64,000 nt of DNA from Streptomyces sp. NBC_01304 (GTDB taxonomy: Bacteria; Actinomycetota; Actinomycetes; Streptomycetales; Streptomycetaceae): assembly GCF_035975855.1 (NCBI RefSeq), contig NZ_CP109055.1, forward strand, positions 7,378,001 through 7,442,000. The letters run 5' to 3'. Positions 33,837-41,996 of this stretch are shown here, piece by piece (position 1 is the stretch's first letter; every line of letters begins with the position of its first letter). The notes beneath the pieces are model-generated. The model was not told the DNA's origin and searched no databases. It was given only the letters and a program-made list of their open reading frames with translations. A program made the position numbers and the translations under genes.

Positions 33837-35149
33837 AGATCGTCCTTCGTACGCAGCGGAAGCCGGGCCGCGACGCGGAATCCGCCGTCGGGCAGCGGGC
33901 CCACGTCGAGCGAGCCGCCGACCAACCGTACGCGTTCCCGCATGCCGACCAGGCCGTGCCCGGTGCCGCCGGGGCCCTCGACGGGCGCGACCGGCCCGGG
34001 CGGCGGACCGTTGACCACGAGCACGGTCAGATCGTCCCCGTTCCCGTCCCCGCTCACCGACACCTTGGTCGGTGCACCGGCCGCGTGCCGCACCACATTG
34101 GACAGCGCCTCCTGCACGATCCGGTACGCCGACAGATCAACTGCCTGTGGTACGTCGCCGAGTTCGGCGGCGAGGGACAGCTCGGCCGGCACCCCTGCGC
34201 GCACGGTCGCCTCCACCAGCTGCTGCAGCTTGTCGAGCCCCGGCTGCGGCGCCCGCTCGCCCCCGGACTCCTCGCTGCGCAGCACCGCGAGCAGCCGCCG
34301 CATCTCGGTCAGCGATTCGCGGGCGCTGCCCGCGATGGTGGCGAACTCCTCCTGGGCCTCGGGCGGGAGGCCCTGGATGCGGTACGGCGCCGAGTCGGCC
34401 TGCACGGTGATCATCGACATGTGGTGGGCGACCACGTCGTGCAACTCCCGTGCGATGCGCGCCCGTTCCTCGAGCAGGGTGCGCTGGGCGCGCTCGAGCT
34501 CGTTCCGCGCCTCCTGCTCGACGAGGCGGCTCTGGGCGATGCCGCGCTCGCGCAGCGCGTACGTGGCGATGAGCGCGAGGCCGCTGAGCACGAAGAGCAG
34601 CACCCACATGCCGGCGCCGAGCTTCGGCTGGGCCAGCTCGAAGGCGAGGCCCGCCGTGCCGGTCGCCAGCCACACGGCGAGCAGCGTGCGCCGCGATTCG
34701 CGCAGGCCGAGCAGGACCATGAGCAGCAGGTAGCCGACGATCGCCATGGGCGTCCAGGGCCAGGTACGGCCCGGCGTCCCGTCGGCGGCGATGAGTACGA
34801 GCCCGCCCACGACATCCGCGGCGAAGACGACCCACCAGGCGTGCAGCGGCCGGGTCAGGGCGAGCAGCAGCGGGGTGGTCTGGGCGACGGCGAGGGCACC
34901 GGCCAGGCCGCCGTTCACCCGGTAGTCCTGGGTCAGCACGGTGACCGTGACGGGCAGCAGCGTGACGACGAAGGCCAGCACGAGCACGTACGGCGACAGC
35001 CGCACCCACAGCTTGGGCGCCGAGGCGAGCGGGGCCCGCCCCGGTGCGGCGGGCGTCATCAGAGCAAGGCCCAGCTCGCGGAGCCCGTCCCGCGTTCCGG
35101 AGAACCGCCCACGCAGGCGTGATGGAGAGGAAGATTTCATGGCTTTCAT
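33833..35149 (-). CDS. Sensor histidine kinase (HisKA_3 type)
   Basis: Membrane kinase of 438 residues. Hydrophobic segments fill about residues 50-195; then comes the phospho-acceptor box RIARELHDVVAHH with His237 and a C-terminal ATPase domain (GTGHGLVGMRERVRLVGG). It lacks a large extracellular sensor domain, so it may sense a membrane signal. ATG 35149 or 35140 is the likely start; the frame runs further into the inverted repeat. Signal unknown. Confidence 0.9.
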   Translation of the reverse strand: MKAMKSSSPSRLRGRFSGTRDGLRELGLALMTPAAPGRAPLASAPKLWVRLSPYVLVLAFVVTLLPVTVTVLTQDYRVNGGLAGALAVAQTTPLLLALTRPLHAWWVVFAADVVGGLVLIAADGTPGRTWPWTPMAIVGYLLLMVLLGLRESRRTLLAVWLATGTAGLAFELAQPKLGAGMWVLLFVLSGLALIATYALRERGIAQSRLVEQEARNELERAQRTLLEERARIARELHDVVAHHMSMITVQADSAPYRIQGLPPEAQEEFATIAGSARESLTEMRRLLAVLRSEESGGERAPQPGLDKLQQLVEATVRAGVPAELSLAAELGDVPQAVDLSAYRIVQEALSNVVRHAAGAPTKVSVSGDGNGDDLTVLVVNGPPPGPVAPVEGPGGTGHGLVGMRERVRLVGGSLDVGPLPDGGFRVAARLPLRTKDDL

Positions 35150-35205
35150 GGCTTGATCAGCGTAGGCAGGGCGAGCCGACTGTGCCGTCATACCGCGGAG
35201 CCAAC

Positions 35206-35336
35206 TTTCTCCCCGCCCCGCCCCTTCCCGAAAGTCCTCAGGCGCCGGACGGGCTGATTTATCAGCCCGTCCGGCGCCTGAGGACTTTCTTTGACGCCGA
35301 TGGCAGTCTTTCGGGAAGGGGCGGGGCGGGGAGAAA
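35206..35336. repeat. Nested perfect inverted repeat (131 bp)
   Basis: The outer arms (35206-35234 and 35308-35336) pair over 29 bp. The inner arms (35231-35258 and 35261-35288) pair over 28 bp with a 2-nt loop. Second full copy of the family also seen at 30470. It lies in the gap between the DUF4429 and kinase genes, both leftward. Confidence 0.9.
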
Positions 35337-35345
35337 AGGAGCCGC

Positions 35346-36206
35346 CTAAAGCTCAGCCAGCAGCTCGGCCTTCTTCGCGCTGAACTCCTCATCCGTCAGC
35401 AACCCGGCCTGATGCAGCTCCCCGAGATGCCGGATCCGATCCGCGATGTCCGCCGGGTCCCGCCGGCCAGGCGCAGCCGCAGGCGCCGCGTCAAGAACGG
35501 CCGGCCCACAACTCCGTACAGCCGAAAGCACCGCAGCGGCGAACGGCAGCGACTCGTGCACAGGCCCGTACCCCAGCCCGAAGACCACCGCCGCCGGATC
35601 CTGGTCCGCCTGTGCCGGCTGCGCCTCGCCCGCGCCCCGCCGCAAGAGCCGCAGATACCCGTCGAAGAGCTCGGGAGACCGCCACTCGACCCCGCTCAAC
35701 TCGCTGACCTGGAAGGTCTGGTCGCCCGCCTTCCACTTCGCCGAGGACGCTCCCGTCCAGAACCAGCGATAGGCCACCGACTTGCCGTCGAAGGACGCCT
35801 TGCCGTCGTACGCCTTGAAGTGCAGCGGCCCCTCCGGCCCCGCCACCAGGAAGTCCTCGCTGTGCGTGTCCCGGCCGAGCAGCGGACGCAGCTCGTCCGC
35901 GTAGTACTCGGCGAGGGTCTCGCGCTCGGCGGGAAGCACCAGGCGGTAGGGGTCGCAGCCGTCCTTGAGCTGCCCGGCGGCCGCCTCCATCAGCGGATCC
36001 GCGCCAGGTCTCGGCACGGCGTGCAGGACGACCGTCCCGCGCTTGCCGGGAGTGAGCGTCACCGCCTTCAACGCCTCGTGGGGGATGCGGCGTTCGCCGA
36101 GAGCCTGGAACAGCTTCGGCGTCCTGATTCCCCGTTCGAAGCGGATGAGCACGGAGTCGGAGTCGAACTCCCAGGCGGCATGAAATCCGGCCAGTACGTC
36201 ACCCAT
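35346..36206 (-). CDS. DUF4429 protein with C-terminal SHOCT domain
   Basis: Protein of 286 residues. The body matches DUF4429 (WEFDSDSVLIRFERG near the start; later SVAYRWFWTGASSAKW). The last 35 residues form a SHOCT mini-domain (LGELHQAGLLTDEEFSAKKAELLAEL in outline), usually an oligomerisation helix pair. Function unknown. ATG 36206 is chosen over 36227 because the conserved part begins there. Confidence 0.85.
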   Translation of the reverse strand: MGDVLAGFHAAWEFDSDSVLIRFERGIRTPKLFQALGERRIPHEALKAVTLTPGKRGTVVLHAVPRPGADPLMEAAAGQLKDGCDPYRLVLPAERETLAEYYADELRPLLGRDTHSEDFLVAGPEGPLHFKAYDGKASFDGKSVAYRWFWTGASSAKWKAGDQTFQVSELSGVEWRSPELFDGYLRLLRRGAGEAQPAQADQDPAAVVFGLGYGPVHESLPFAAAVLSAVRSCGPAVLDAAPAAAPGRRDPADIADRIRHLGELHQAGLLTDEEFSAKKAELLAEL

Positions 36207-36291
36207 GCGGCTCATCGTATGCGGCACGTCCCTCTACGTCCCCCCTGCAAGCGGTCCGCCGTGGTCCCGGCGCCACTAACTTCTACGCGCG

Positions 36292-37503
36292 TCAGGCCGC
36301 CACGGTTCCGGGAGCGCCCTCCCGGCAGTCCGCGCCGCCGTCCTTGCAGCTGATGTCGTCGTACGCCGCCACGCCGATCCGCGCGAAGTTGCGCAGGCTC
36401 TCCGTGCCCGGCAGGAAGTACCCGGTGTGCCCGACCGCGCCCTCGGCCGAGACGACACGGGCGCCGAAGTCGGAGGAGACCGGGTCGGCGCCGTGGCCGA
36501 GGCCGCCGACCTCCAGATGCGGGATGTCCTCGATCCAGTCGTCGCCGTCACGCATGGCCCAGACCCGGGCGTTCGTGCCGAGCCCGGCGACGTTGTCGGC
36601 GCGCATGCCGGGGCTGGCCGCGACGGCGATGTCCGTGACCCGGTCGGGGAGTTCGGCGGCGGCCACCCCGCACACCACCGAGCCGTAGCTGTGGCAGAAC
36701 AGCGCCACCCCGGAGCGGCCGGGCAGCGAGCGCACCAGCTCGTTCAGGCGGACCGCGCCGTCCGCGGCGCGCTTGGCGGTGACCGCGTCCATGCCGACGC
36801 CGACCGGGGTCGTGTAGTCGGCCCAGGCGATGACGGCCCGCCGCGTGCCGGGGCGCAGGTCGCCCTCCTGGTTGTAGATCGCCCTGGCCATGCCACGGGG
36901 GGCGGTGTACTTGCCGAACGTCTTCTGGAAGGTCAGCAGGTTGGTGTCGACGCCGGGCACCACGATCGAGACGCGCTCGGCCTTGTCGAGATTGCCGAGG
37001 ACCTCGGCGACGCGGCCGGCGCCCATCGGGTCGAAGGCGAGGATCTGCCGGCCCGGCAGTCTGAGCGACTCGAAGCGGTGCATGCGGCGCCCCGCCTCCT
37101 CGCGGCCCTCGTCATTGAGCCGGTCGTCGTGCATGCGCTTCTGCTCGACCTTGCGGGCCTGGTCGAGGGCGAGGTGATTGGCCTCGTAGCGCAGCCGCAC
37201 CGGGGCGCCGTCCATGTTGCCGACCGCGAGCGGATAGCGGTGCGCGAGGCGGGTGCGCTGCTTGGCCGTCAGCGAGGAGAAGAAGTGCGTGATACGGGCC
37301 GCGGGCGCCTCGGGGTCGGGCAGCGCCCGGCCGTTCATGGTGCCGCGCCCCCAGGCCTCGAGCGCGGCCTCCAGCGGGGAGTCGCCGGCTCGCTGGCTGC
37401 GTACGGCGGTCCAGCCCGTGGTGGTCAGCATGAGGAAGACGACCGCGAGCGCCAGCAGGGCGCGCCAGACGTTCAACTGGGGGGATGTATCGAAGGAAGT
37501 CAC
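36292..37503 (-). CDS. Secreted alpha/beta hydrolase (DUF1023 type), copy 2
   Basis: Paralogue of the 31878-33035 protein (403 residues), with the same nucleophile elbow CHSYGS and the same blocks (ILAFDPMGAGRVAEVLGNLDKAE, SPGMRADNV, GLGHGADP, GHTGYFLPG). One hydrophobic segment near residues 10-32 anchors or exports it. GTG 37503 is the likely start. A Cys pair near the C-terminus (ISCKDGGADC) is absent from copy 1. Confidence 0.86.
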   Translation of the reverse strand: MTSFDTSPQLNVWRALLALAVVFLMLTTTGWTAVRSQRAGDSPLEAALEAWGRGTMNGRALPDPEAPAARITHFFSSLTAKQRTRLAHRYPLAVGNMDGAPVRLRYEANHLALDQARKVEQKRMHDDRLNDEGREEAGRRMHRFESLRLPGRQILAFDPMGAGRVAEVLGNLDKAERVSIVVPGVDTNLLTFQKTFGKYTAPRGMARAIYNQEGDLRPGTRRAVIAWADYTTPVGVGMDAVTAKRAADGAVRLNELVRSLPGRSGVALFCHSYGSVVCGVAAAELPDRVTDIAVAASPGMRADNVAGLGTNARVWAMRDGDDWIEDIPHLEVGGLGHGADPVSSDFGARVVSAEGAVGHTGYFLPGTESLRNFARIGVAAYDDISCKDGGADCREGAPGTVAA

Positions 37504-37693
37504 TGCGGGACACCCTAGGAGACCCGTGAGGCGGTTCGGGCAGAGGGTGGGGCAGATCACGTCACCCGCGCTTTGTCACCGGGGTTTCTCCACAGTCCGC
37601 GGTCTCCCCGGTGGCCTTTTCCACAGTCCGGGTGCGCCGAGGACGGGGTCTCCTCGGCGGCTCCCCGCAGTGGCTCCCGCCACGGCCCGCGGG

Positions 37694-38335
37694 CTACCTG
37701 CCGGCGGCCCGCCAGTCCATGGCGAGGGCGGGCACCAGGTGGTCGAGGTAGGACTCGGTGACGGCGCGCATCGACTCCACGCTGATGTCGCCGGCCGCGC
37801 CCCACATCTGCCCGGTCATCCGCATCACTCCGCTGAAGGCCGCCACGGCCACGCGCGGGCGCGGATCGGTCTCGACGTCGAGGCCCTCGCGCTCGGCGAC
37901 GATGCGGGCGATCTCCGCCTCCATCTCGATGGAGCGGCGCATGTGGACGGCGAGCAGGGCCGGGGTCGACTCGATCATCTGGTACGTCCGCATGTGCAGT
38001 TCGAGCGGGACGACCTCGGCGATCGACTCGCCCATGGCCTCCCAGGAGTCGAGCACGGCCCGGCGCATGGCCTCGATCGGCGCCTCGGTGGCGGGCCGGG
38101 CGCGCAGGGCGTCGGCGAAGCGGGACTCGACCATCTCCTGCACGGCGAAGGCGGCCTCTTCCTTGCCCGCGAAGTAGCGGAAGAAGGTGCGCTGCGAGAC
38201 ATCGACGGCCTCGACGATCTCGTCGACCGTCGTCTGCTCGTACCCCTTGGTCGTGAAGAGCTCCAGCGCGACGCGCAGCAGGGCGTTTCGGGTGCGCTGC
38301 TTCTTGAGCTCGCGTAGTCCGATTCCGGGCTCCAT
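37694..38335 (-). CDS. TetR-family repressor
   Basis: Regulator of 213 residues. The helix-turn-helix reads ALELFTTKGYEQTTVDEIVEAVDVSQRTFFRYF in outline. ATG 38335 is preferred to GTG 38389 because AAAGG lies 5 nt upstream. It is divergent from the MFS exporter gene and is expected to repress it, with release by an exported drug or metabolite. Confidence 0.9.
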   Translation of the reverse strand: MEPGIGLRELKKQRTRNALLRVALELFTTKGYEQTTVDEIVEAVDVSQRTFFRYFAGKEEAAFAVQEMVESRFADALRARPATEAPIEAMRRAVLDSWEAMGESIAEVVPLELHMRTYQMIESTPALLAVHMRRSIEMEAEIARIVAEREGLDVETDPRPRVAVAAFSGVMRMTGQMWGAAGDISVESMRAVTESYLDHLVPALAMDWRAAGR

Positions 38336-38405
38336 GGTCGCCTTTGGTCCTCTTTCTTGCTGTTTGTGCAGCTCACGGGTGCGGCTCACCTTACCTGTGA
38401 GCTAC

Positions 38406-38462
38406 GTGACAGTTACCGACTAGTGAAATGGTTCGTCAAGTGTCAGTGGCTGTCACTATTCT
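38406..38462. promoter_or_regulatory. Divergent TetR/MFS control region
   Basis: GTGACAG (38406-38412) and CTGTCAC (38451-38457) form a perfect 7-bp inverted repeat, with GTGTCAGTGGCTGTCAC a second imperfect dyad. Rightward TATTCT (38457-38462) is a good -10 that would start transcription at about ATG 38470. Leftward TTGACG followed by TAACTG could serve tetR. Confidence 0.5.
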
Positions 38463-38469
38463 TCTCGCC

Positions 38470-40098
38470 ATGACTAGTCAGACCACCGTCGACAAGGCGG
38501 ACAAGGCTCAAGGAGGTCGGCCGGGGGCGGGCCCGTCCGCTTCGGCCGCCCCGGCCAAGGGGCTTCGCGGACACCCTTGGCTGACGCTCTTCGCCGTCGC
38601 GATCGGCGTCATGATGGTCGCCCTGGACGGCACGATCGTCGCCATCGCCAACCCCGTGATCGCCGACAAGCTGCACGCGTCCTTCGCGGACGTCCAGTGG
38701 ATCACCAACGCCTACTTCCTCGCCCTCGCGGTCACCCTGATCACCGCGGGCAAGCTCGGTGACCGCTTCGGCCACCGGCAGACCTTCCTGATCGGCGTCG
38801 TCGGCTTCGCCGCCGCGTCCGGCGCTATCGGGCTCTCCGACAGCGTCACGCTGGTCATCACCTTCCGGGTGTTCCAGGGCCTGTTCGGCGCCCTGCTGAT
38901 GCCGGCCGCGCTCGGCCTGCTGCGCGCCACGTTCCCGGCCGAGAAGCTGAACATGGCGATCGGCATCTGGGGCATGGTCATCGGCGCCTCCACGGCCGGC
39001 GGCCCGATCGTCGGTGGCCTGCTCGTCGAGCACGTCAGCTGGCAGTCGGTGTTCTTCATCAACGTGCCGGTCGGCCTGATCGCCCTGGTGCTCGGCCTGG
39101 TGATCCTGAAGGACCACCGCGCGCAGAACGCCCCGCGGTCCTTCGACATCCTCGGGATCGCCCTGCTCTCGGCGGCCATGTTCTGCCTGGTCTGGGCGCT
39201 CATCAAGGCGCCGGAGTGGGGCTGGGGCGACGCCAAGGTCTGGCTCTTCCTCGGTGGCTCGGTGCTCGCCTTCGTGGTCTTCGCGTTCTGGGAGACGAAG
39301 GTCAAGGAGCCGCTGATCCCGCTGGGCCTGTTCAAGTCCGTGCCGCTGTCCGCGGGCACGGTCCTGATGGTCATGATGGCGATCGCCTTCATGGGCGGCC
39401 TGTTCTTCGTCACCTTCTATCTGCAGAACGTGCTCGGCAAGAGCCCGGTCGAGAGCGGCCTGCATCTGCTGCCGCTCACCGGCATGATGATCGTCGGCTC
39501 CCCGCTGGCGGGCGCGCTCATCACCAAGGCGGGCCCGCGCATTCCGCTGGCGGGCGGCATGGTCCTGACGGCCGTCGCGATGTTCGGCATGTCGACCCTG
39601 GAGACGGACACCTCCAGCCTCGTCATGTCCATCTGGTTCGCCCTGCTCGGCCTCGGCCTCGCCCCGGTCATGGTCGGCGCGACCGAAGTCATCGTGGGCA
39701 ACGCCCCGATGGAGCTCTCCGGCGTCGCGGGCGGCCTGCAGCAGGCGGCCATGCAGATCGGCGGCAGCCTCGGCACGGCGGTGCTCGGCGCGGTCATGGC
39801 GTCCAAGGTCGACAGCGACCTGCCGGGCAACTGGACCGGCGCCAAGCTTCCGCCGCTCACCGAGGCCCAGCTGGACAAGGCCTCGGAGGCGGTCCAGGTC
39901 GGCGTGCCCCCGGTGACCAAGGAGACCCCCGCGGAGCTCGTCCCGCAGATCAGCAAGGTCGCGCACGACACCTTCATGTCGGGCATGGGCCTGGCCTGCC
40001 TGGTCGCGGCGGGCGTCGCCGCGGTCGCCGTCCTCGTGGCCCTGCTGACCAAGCGCGGCGCCAACGCGGAGGCGGGCGCGGGAGCCGCGCACATCTGA
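38470..40098 (+). CDS. MFS drug exporter (DHA2/EmrB type)
   Basis: Transporter of 542 residues with about 14 membrane segments. It has the loop 2-3 motif GKLGDRFGHRQTF and the antiporter motif in GMVIGASTAGGPIVGGLL. Such proteins expel drugs or natural products with protons. ATG 38470 fits a leaderless transcript; an in-frame ATG at 38428 lies inside the promoter. The TetR gene is divergent. A clear hairpin terminator follows. Confidence 0.9.
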   Translation: MTSQTTVDKADKAQGGRPGAGPSASAAPAKGLRGHPWLTLFAVAIGVMMVALDGTIVAIANPVIADKLHASFADVQWITNAYFLALAVTLITAGKLGDRFGHRQTFLIGVVGFAAASGAIGLSDSVTLVITFRVFQGLFGALLMPAALGLLRATFPAEKLNMAIGIWGMVIGASTAGGPIVGGLLVEHVSWQSVFFINVPVGLIALVLGLVILKDHRAQNAPRSFDILGIALLSAAMFCLVWALIKAPEWGWGDAKVWLFLGGSVLAFVVFAFWETKVKEPLIPLGLFKSVPLSAGTVLMVMMAIAFMGGLFFVTFYLQNVLGKSPVESGLHLLPLTGMMIVGSPLAGALITKAGPRIPLAGGMVLTAVAMFGMSTLETDTSSLVMSIWFALLGLGLAPVMVGATEVIVGNAPMELSGVAGGLQQAAMQIGGSLGTAVLGAVMASKVDSDLPGNWTGAKLPPLTEAQLDKASEAVQVGVPPVTKETPAELVPQISKVAHDTFMSGMGLACLVAAGVAAVAVLVALLTKRGANAEAGAGAAHI

Positions 40099-40158
40099 CG
40101 CACGAGGACACGGGCGAAAGCGCGACCCGTCCTGCCCGGAGCCCGACCCGTCCTGCCC

Positions 40159-40192
40159 GAAAGCCCCGCCGGAGCACTCCGGCGGGGCTTTC
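40159..40192 (+). terminator. Hairpin terminator after the MFS gene
   Basis: Perfect 15-bp stem (40159-40173 with 40178-40192) and the 4-nt loop GCAC. Confidence 0.8.
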
Positions 40193-40290
40193 GCCTATCA
40201 GGGTGGCGGGCCCCGCCAACCCTTCCGGCCACGCCGCCGATCAGGTCAGAGTGGGGCCAATCGACCAGCACCACACGGGGGTTCACCACC

Positions 40291-40683
40291 ATGTACGACA
40301 CGGGGTTCAAGACCTTGCGGAACAGCGTCGCGGCGGGCGTCCTCGCCACCGCCCTGCTTGCGCTGACACCCGCACCCGCCTCCGGGGCCGCACCACCACG
40401 GCTGGGTGCGTGCGGCCCCGGCGAGCTCTGCCTGTGGGGACGGGCGGACTTCACCGGCACTTCGTATACGTACGAACTGAGCGGTGTCGACATCGAGAGC
40501 TGCACCGCGCTGCCGGAGGGGAGCAGCGCGCAGGCCCTCGCCAATCGCACCGGGCGGCCGGTGACCACGTACCAGTCCGCGGAGTGTGCGGAGACGGGGG
40601 AGTTCGCCACCTATCCCGGCAGCGGCACCTGGGCGCCTCAATCGCCTTATCGGGTACGCGCGTTCAAGGTCTGGGAGACCTGA
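40291..40683 (+). CDS. Secreted peptidase-inhibitor I36-like protein
   Basis: Exported protein of 130 residues. The signal peptide (about 1-33, ending PASGA) is followed by a beta-rich domain with four Cys (LGACGPGELCLW, ESCTAL, AECAET). It matches the I36 inhibitor / beta-gamma-crystallin-like family, whose founding Streptomyces member inhibits metalloproteases. Inhibitory activity here is not shown. Confidence 0.82.
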   Translation: MYDTGFKTLRNSVAAGVLATALLALTPAPASGAAPPRLGACGPGELCLWGRADFTGTSYTYELSGVDIESCTALPEGSSAQALANRTGRPVTTYQSAECAETGEFATYPGSGTWAPQSPYRVRAFKVWET

Positions 40684-40747
40684 GGACTGGCCCGCCCCGA
40701 CCGGGGTACCCGGACCGCTGAGCCGCCCTCCACCGACTCAGGGAGTG

Positions 40748-41059
40748 ATGATGGCGGGCTTCGGACACAGCAGTACGCGCAGGCGCCCCCGCTCACGTGG
40801 CCGTAACTGGTCACGGAGCGGGCCGGATCGCGCGACGTTGGGCATCGTCGGGGTCATCTGCGCGGTCGCAGGGTTCTTCGTCCTGGGGATCGTGCTCGGG
40901 CCGCTCGCGGTGATCTGCGGCTGGCTCGCGATGGGCCGCCGCTGGAACGGCACCCAGCCGGTGCCGGCCCTGATCGCCGTCGTACTCGGCGCGATCGACA
41001 CGGTTCTGGCGATCATCTGGATCGCGGGGGCCGCGACCCTCGGCAACGGAATGTTCTAG
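40748..41059 (+). CDS. Small DUF4190-like membrane protein
   Basis: Protein of about 103 residues. A basic N-terminus is followed by two membrane segments (LGIVGVICAVAGFFVLGIVL and ALIAVVLGAIDTVLAIIWIAG in outline) joined by GWLAMGRRWNG, as in DUF4190 proteins. ATG 40748 or 40751 follows GGGAG. Its stop overlaps the stop of the convergent potassium-channel gene (CTAG). Function unknown. Confidence 0.78.
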   Translation: MMAGFGHSSTRRRPRSRGRNWSRSGPDRATLGIVGVICAVAGFFVLGIVLGPLAVICGWLAMGRRWNGTQPVPALIAVVLGAIDTVLAIIWIAGAATLGNGMF

Positions 41060-41868
41060 AGCGCCTTGTCCCGTGGGGGCGCCGCCACCGGCGGCGCCCC
41101 CACGGGCGAGGGCACAACCGCCTTGTCCAGTACGGGCGTTCCGGCCAGCGCGGCCACCTGCGACCGGAGCGACCTGACCTCCTCGGTCAGCGCCTGGATC
41201 GCCTCGGTCTGCCGCCGCTCCTCCGCGTCGTCCGACTCGAAGCGGGCGATGAACCAGGCCGCGATGTTCGCCGTGACCACACCGAGCAGGGCGATCCCGG
41301 ACAGCATCAGGCCGACCGCGAGCACCCGGCCCAGTCCGGTCGTGGGCGCGTGGTCGCCGTAGCCGACGGTCGTCATGGTCGTGAAGGACCACCACACCGC
41401 GTCACCGAGCGTCTTGATGTTCCCATTCGGCGACTCCCGCTCCACCGCGAGGACCGCGAGCGAGCCGAACATCAGCAGGCCCACCACGGCCCCGGCCACA
41501 TAGGTCGTTATCCGCACCTGGGACGCCATCCTGGCCCGCCGCCCCACCAGCATCAGCGTGGCGACGAGCCGGAGCAGCTGGAACGGCCGCAGCAACGGCA
41601 CGATCACCGCGGCCAGGTCCAGCCAGTGGTGGCGCACGAAGTGCCAGCGGTGCTCGGTCAGTACGAGCCGGATCAGATAGTCGGCGGCGAAGGCACCCCA
41701 CACCACCCACTCGACCATCGTGCACGCGGCCCGGATCCGGTCGCCCGCATCGGGCGCCACGATCGGCACCGCGTACGCCACGGCGAAGAGGATCGCCAGG
41801 GCGAGCAGTGGCCGATGGGTGCGGTTCTCCCAACGGATCTGTGCGGGTTGTTCCTTCATGCCCAGCAT
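41056..41868 (-). CDS. Voltage-gated-like potassium channel
   Basis: Ion channel subunit of 270 residues. Hydrophobic segments S1-S3 are followed by an S4-like helix rich in Arg (RPFQLLRLVATLMLVGRRAR), a pore with selectivity filter TTVGYGD (166-172), and an S6. The C-terminal tail holds a short coiled coil (TEEVRSLRSQVAALAG) for tetramer assembly and a Pro/Ala-rich end. The start is ATG 41868, with ATG 41859 possible. Confidence 0.9.
   Translation of the reverse strand: MLGMKEQPAQIRWENRTHRPLLALAILFAVAYAVPIVAPDAGDRIRAACTMVEWVVWGAFAADYLIRLVLTEHRWHFVRHHWLDLAAVIVPLLRPFQLLRLVATLMLVGRRARMASQVRITTYVAGAVVGLLMFGSLAVLAVERESPNGNIKTLGDAVWWSFTTMTTVGYGDHAPTTGLGRVLAVGLMLSGIALLGVVTANIAAWFIARFESDDAEERRQTEAIQALTEEVRSLRSQVAALAGTPVLDKAVVPSPVGAPPVAAPPRDKAL
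41070..41106. terminator. Strong hairpin inside the 3' end of the channel gene
   Basis: Perfect 17-bp stem (41070-41086 with 41090-41106) and 3-nt loop ACC. It lies just past the stop of the rightward small membrane protein, but within the last codons (SPVGAPPVAAPPRD) of the leftward channel gene. It may terminate the rightward transcript. Confidence 0.6.
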
Positions 41869-41882
41869 CGTAAGGAATGCGT

Positions 41883-41920
41883 AAGCGGGCCGGGGACCAC
41901 TGAAGGTCCCCGGCCCGCTT
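41883..41920. terminator. Hairpin between aceE and the channel gene
   Basis: Perfect 16-bp stem (41883-41898 with 41905-41920) and the 6-nt loop ACTGAA. Both flanking genes read leftward, so it most likely ends aceE transcription. Confidence 0.65.
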
Positions 41921-41974
41921 TGCGCCCCAAAGGGGCGCGGGGAACTGCGCGACCAGCCACAACGGACCCGCAGT
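41921..41974. repeat. Second interspersed repeat family (GGGGCGCGGGGAACTGCGCG type)
   Basis: GCGCCCC and GGGGCGC form a short hairpin followed by GGGGAACTGCGCGACCAGCC and an ACGGACCCGCAG end. Copies of this element are common between genes in many Streptomyces chromosomes; only one is in this window, so its repetitive nature is from prior knowledge. Confidence 0.6.
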
Positions 41975-41996
41975 ATTCCCGCCGCCCCGCGGAGCG

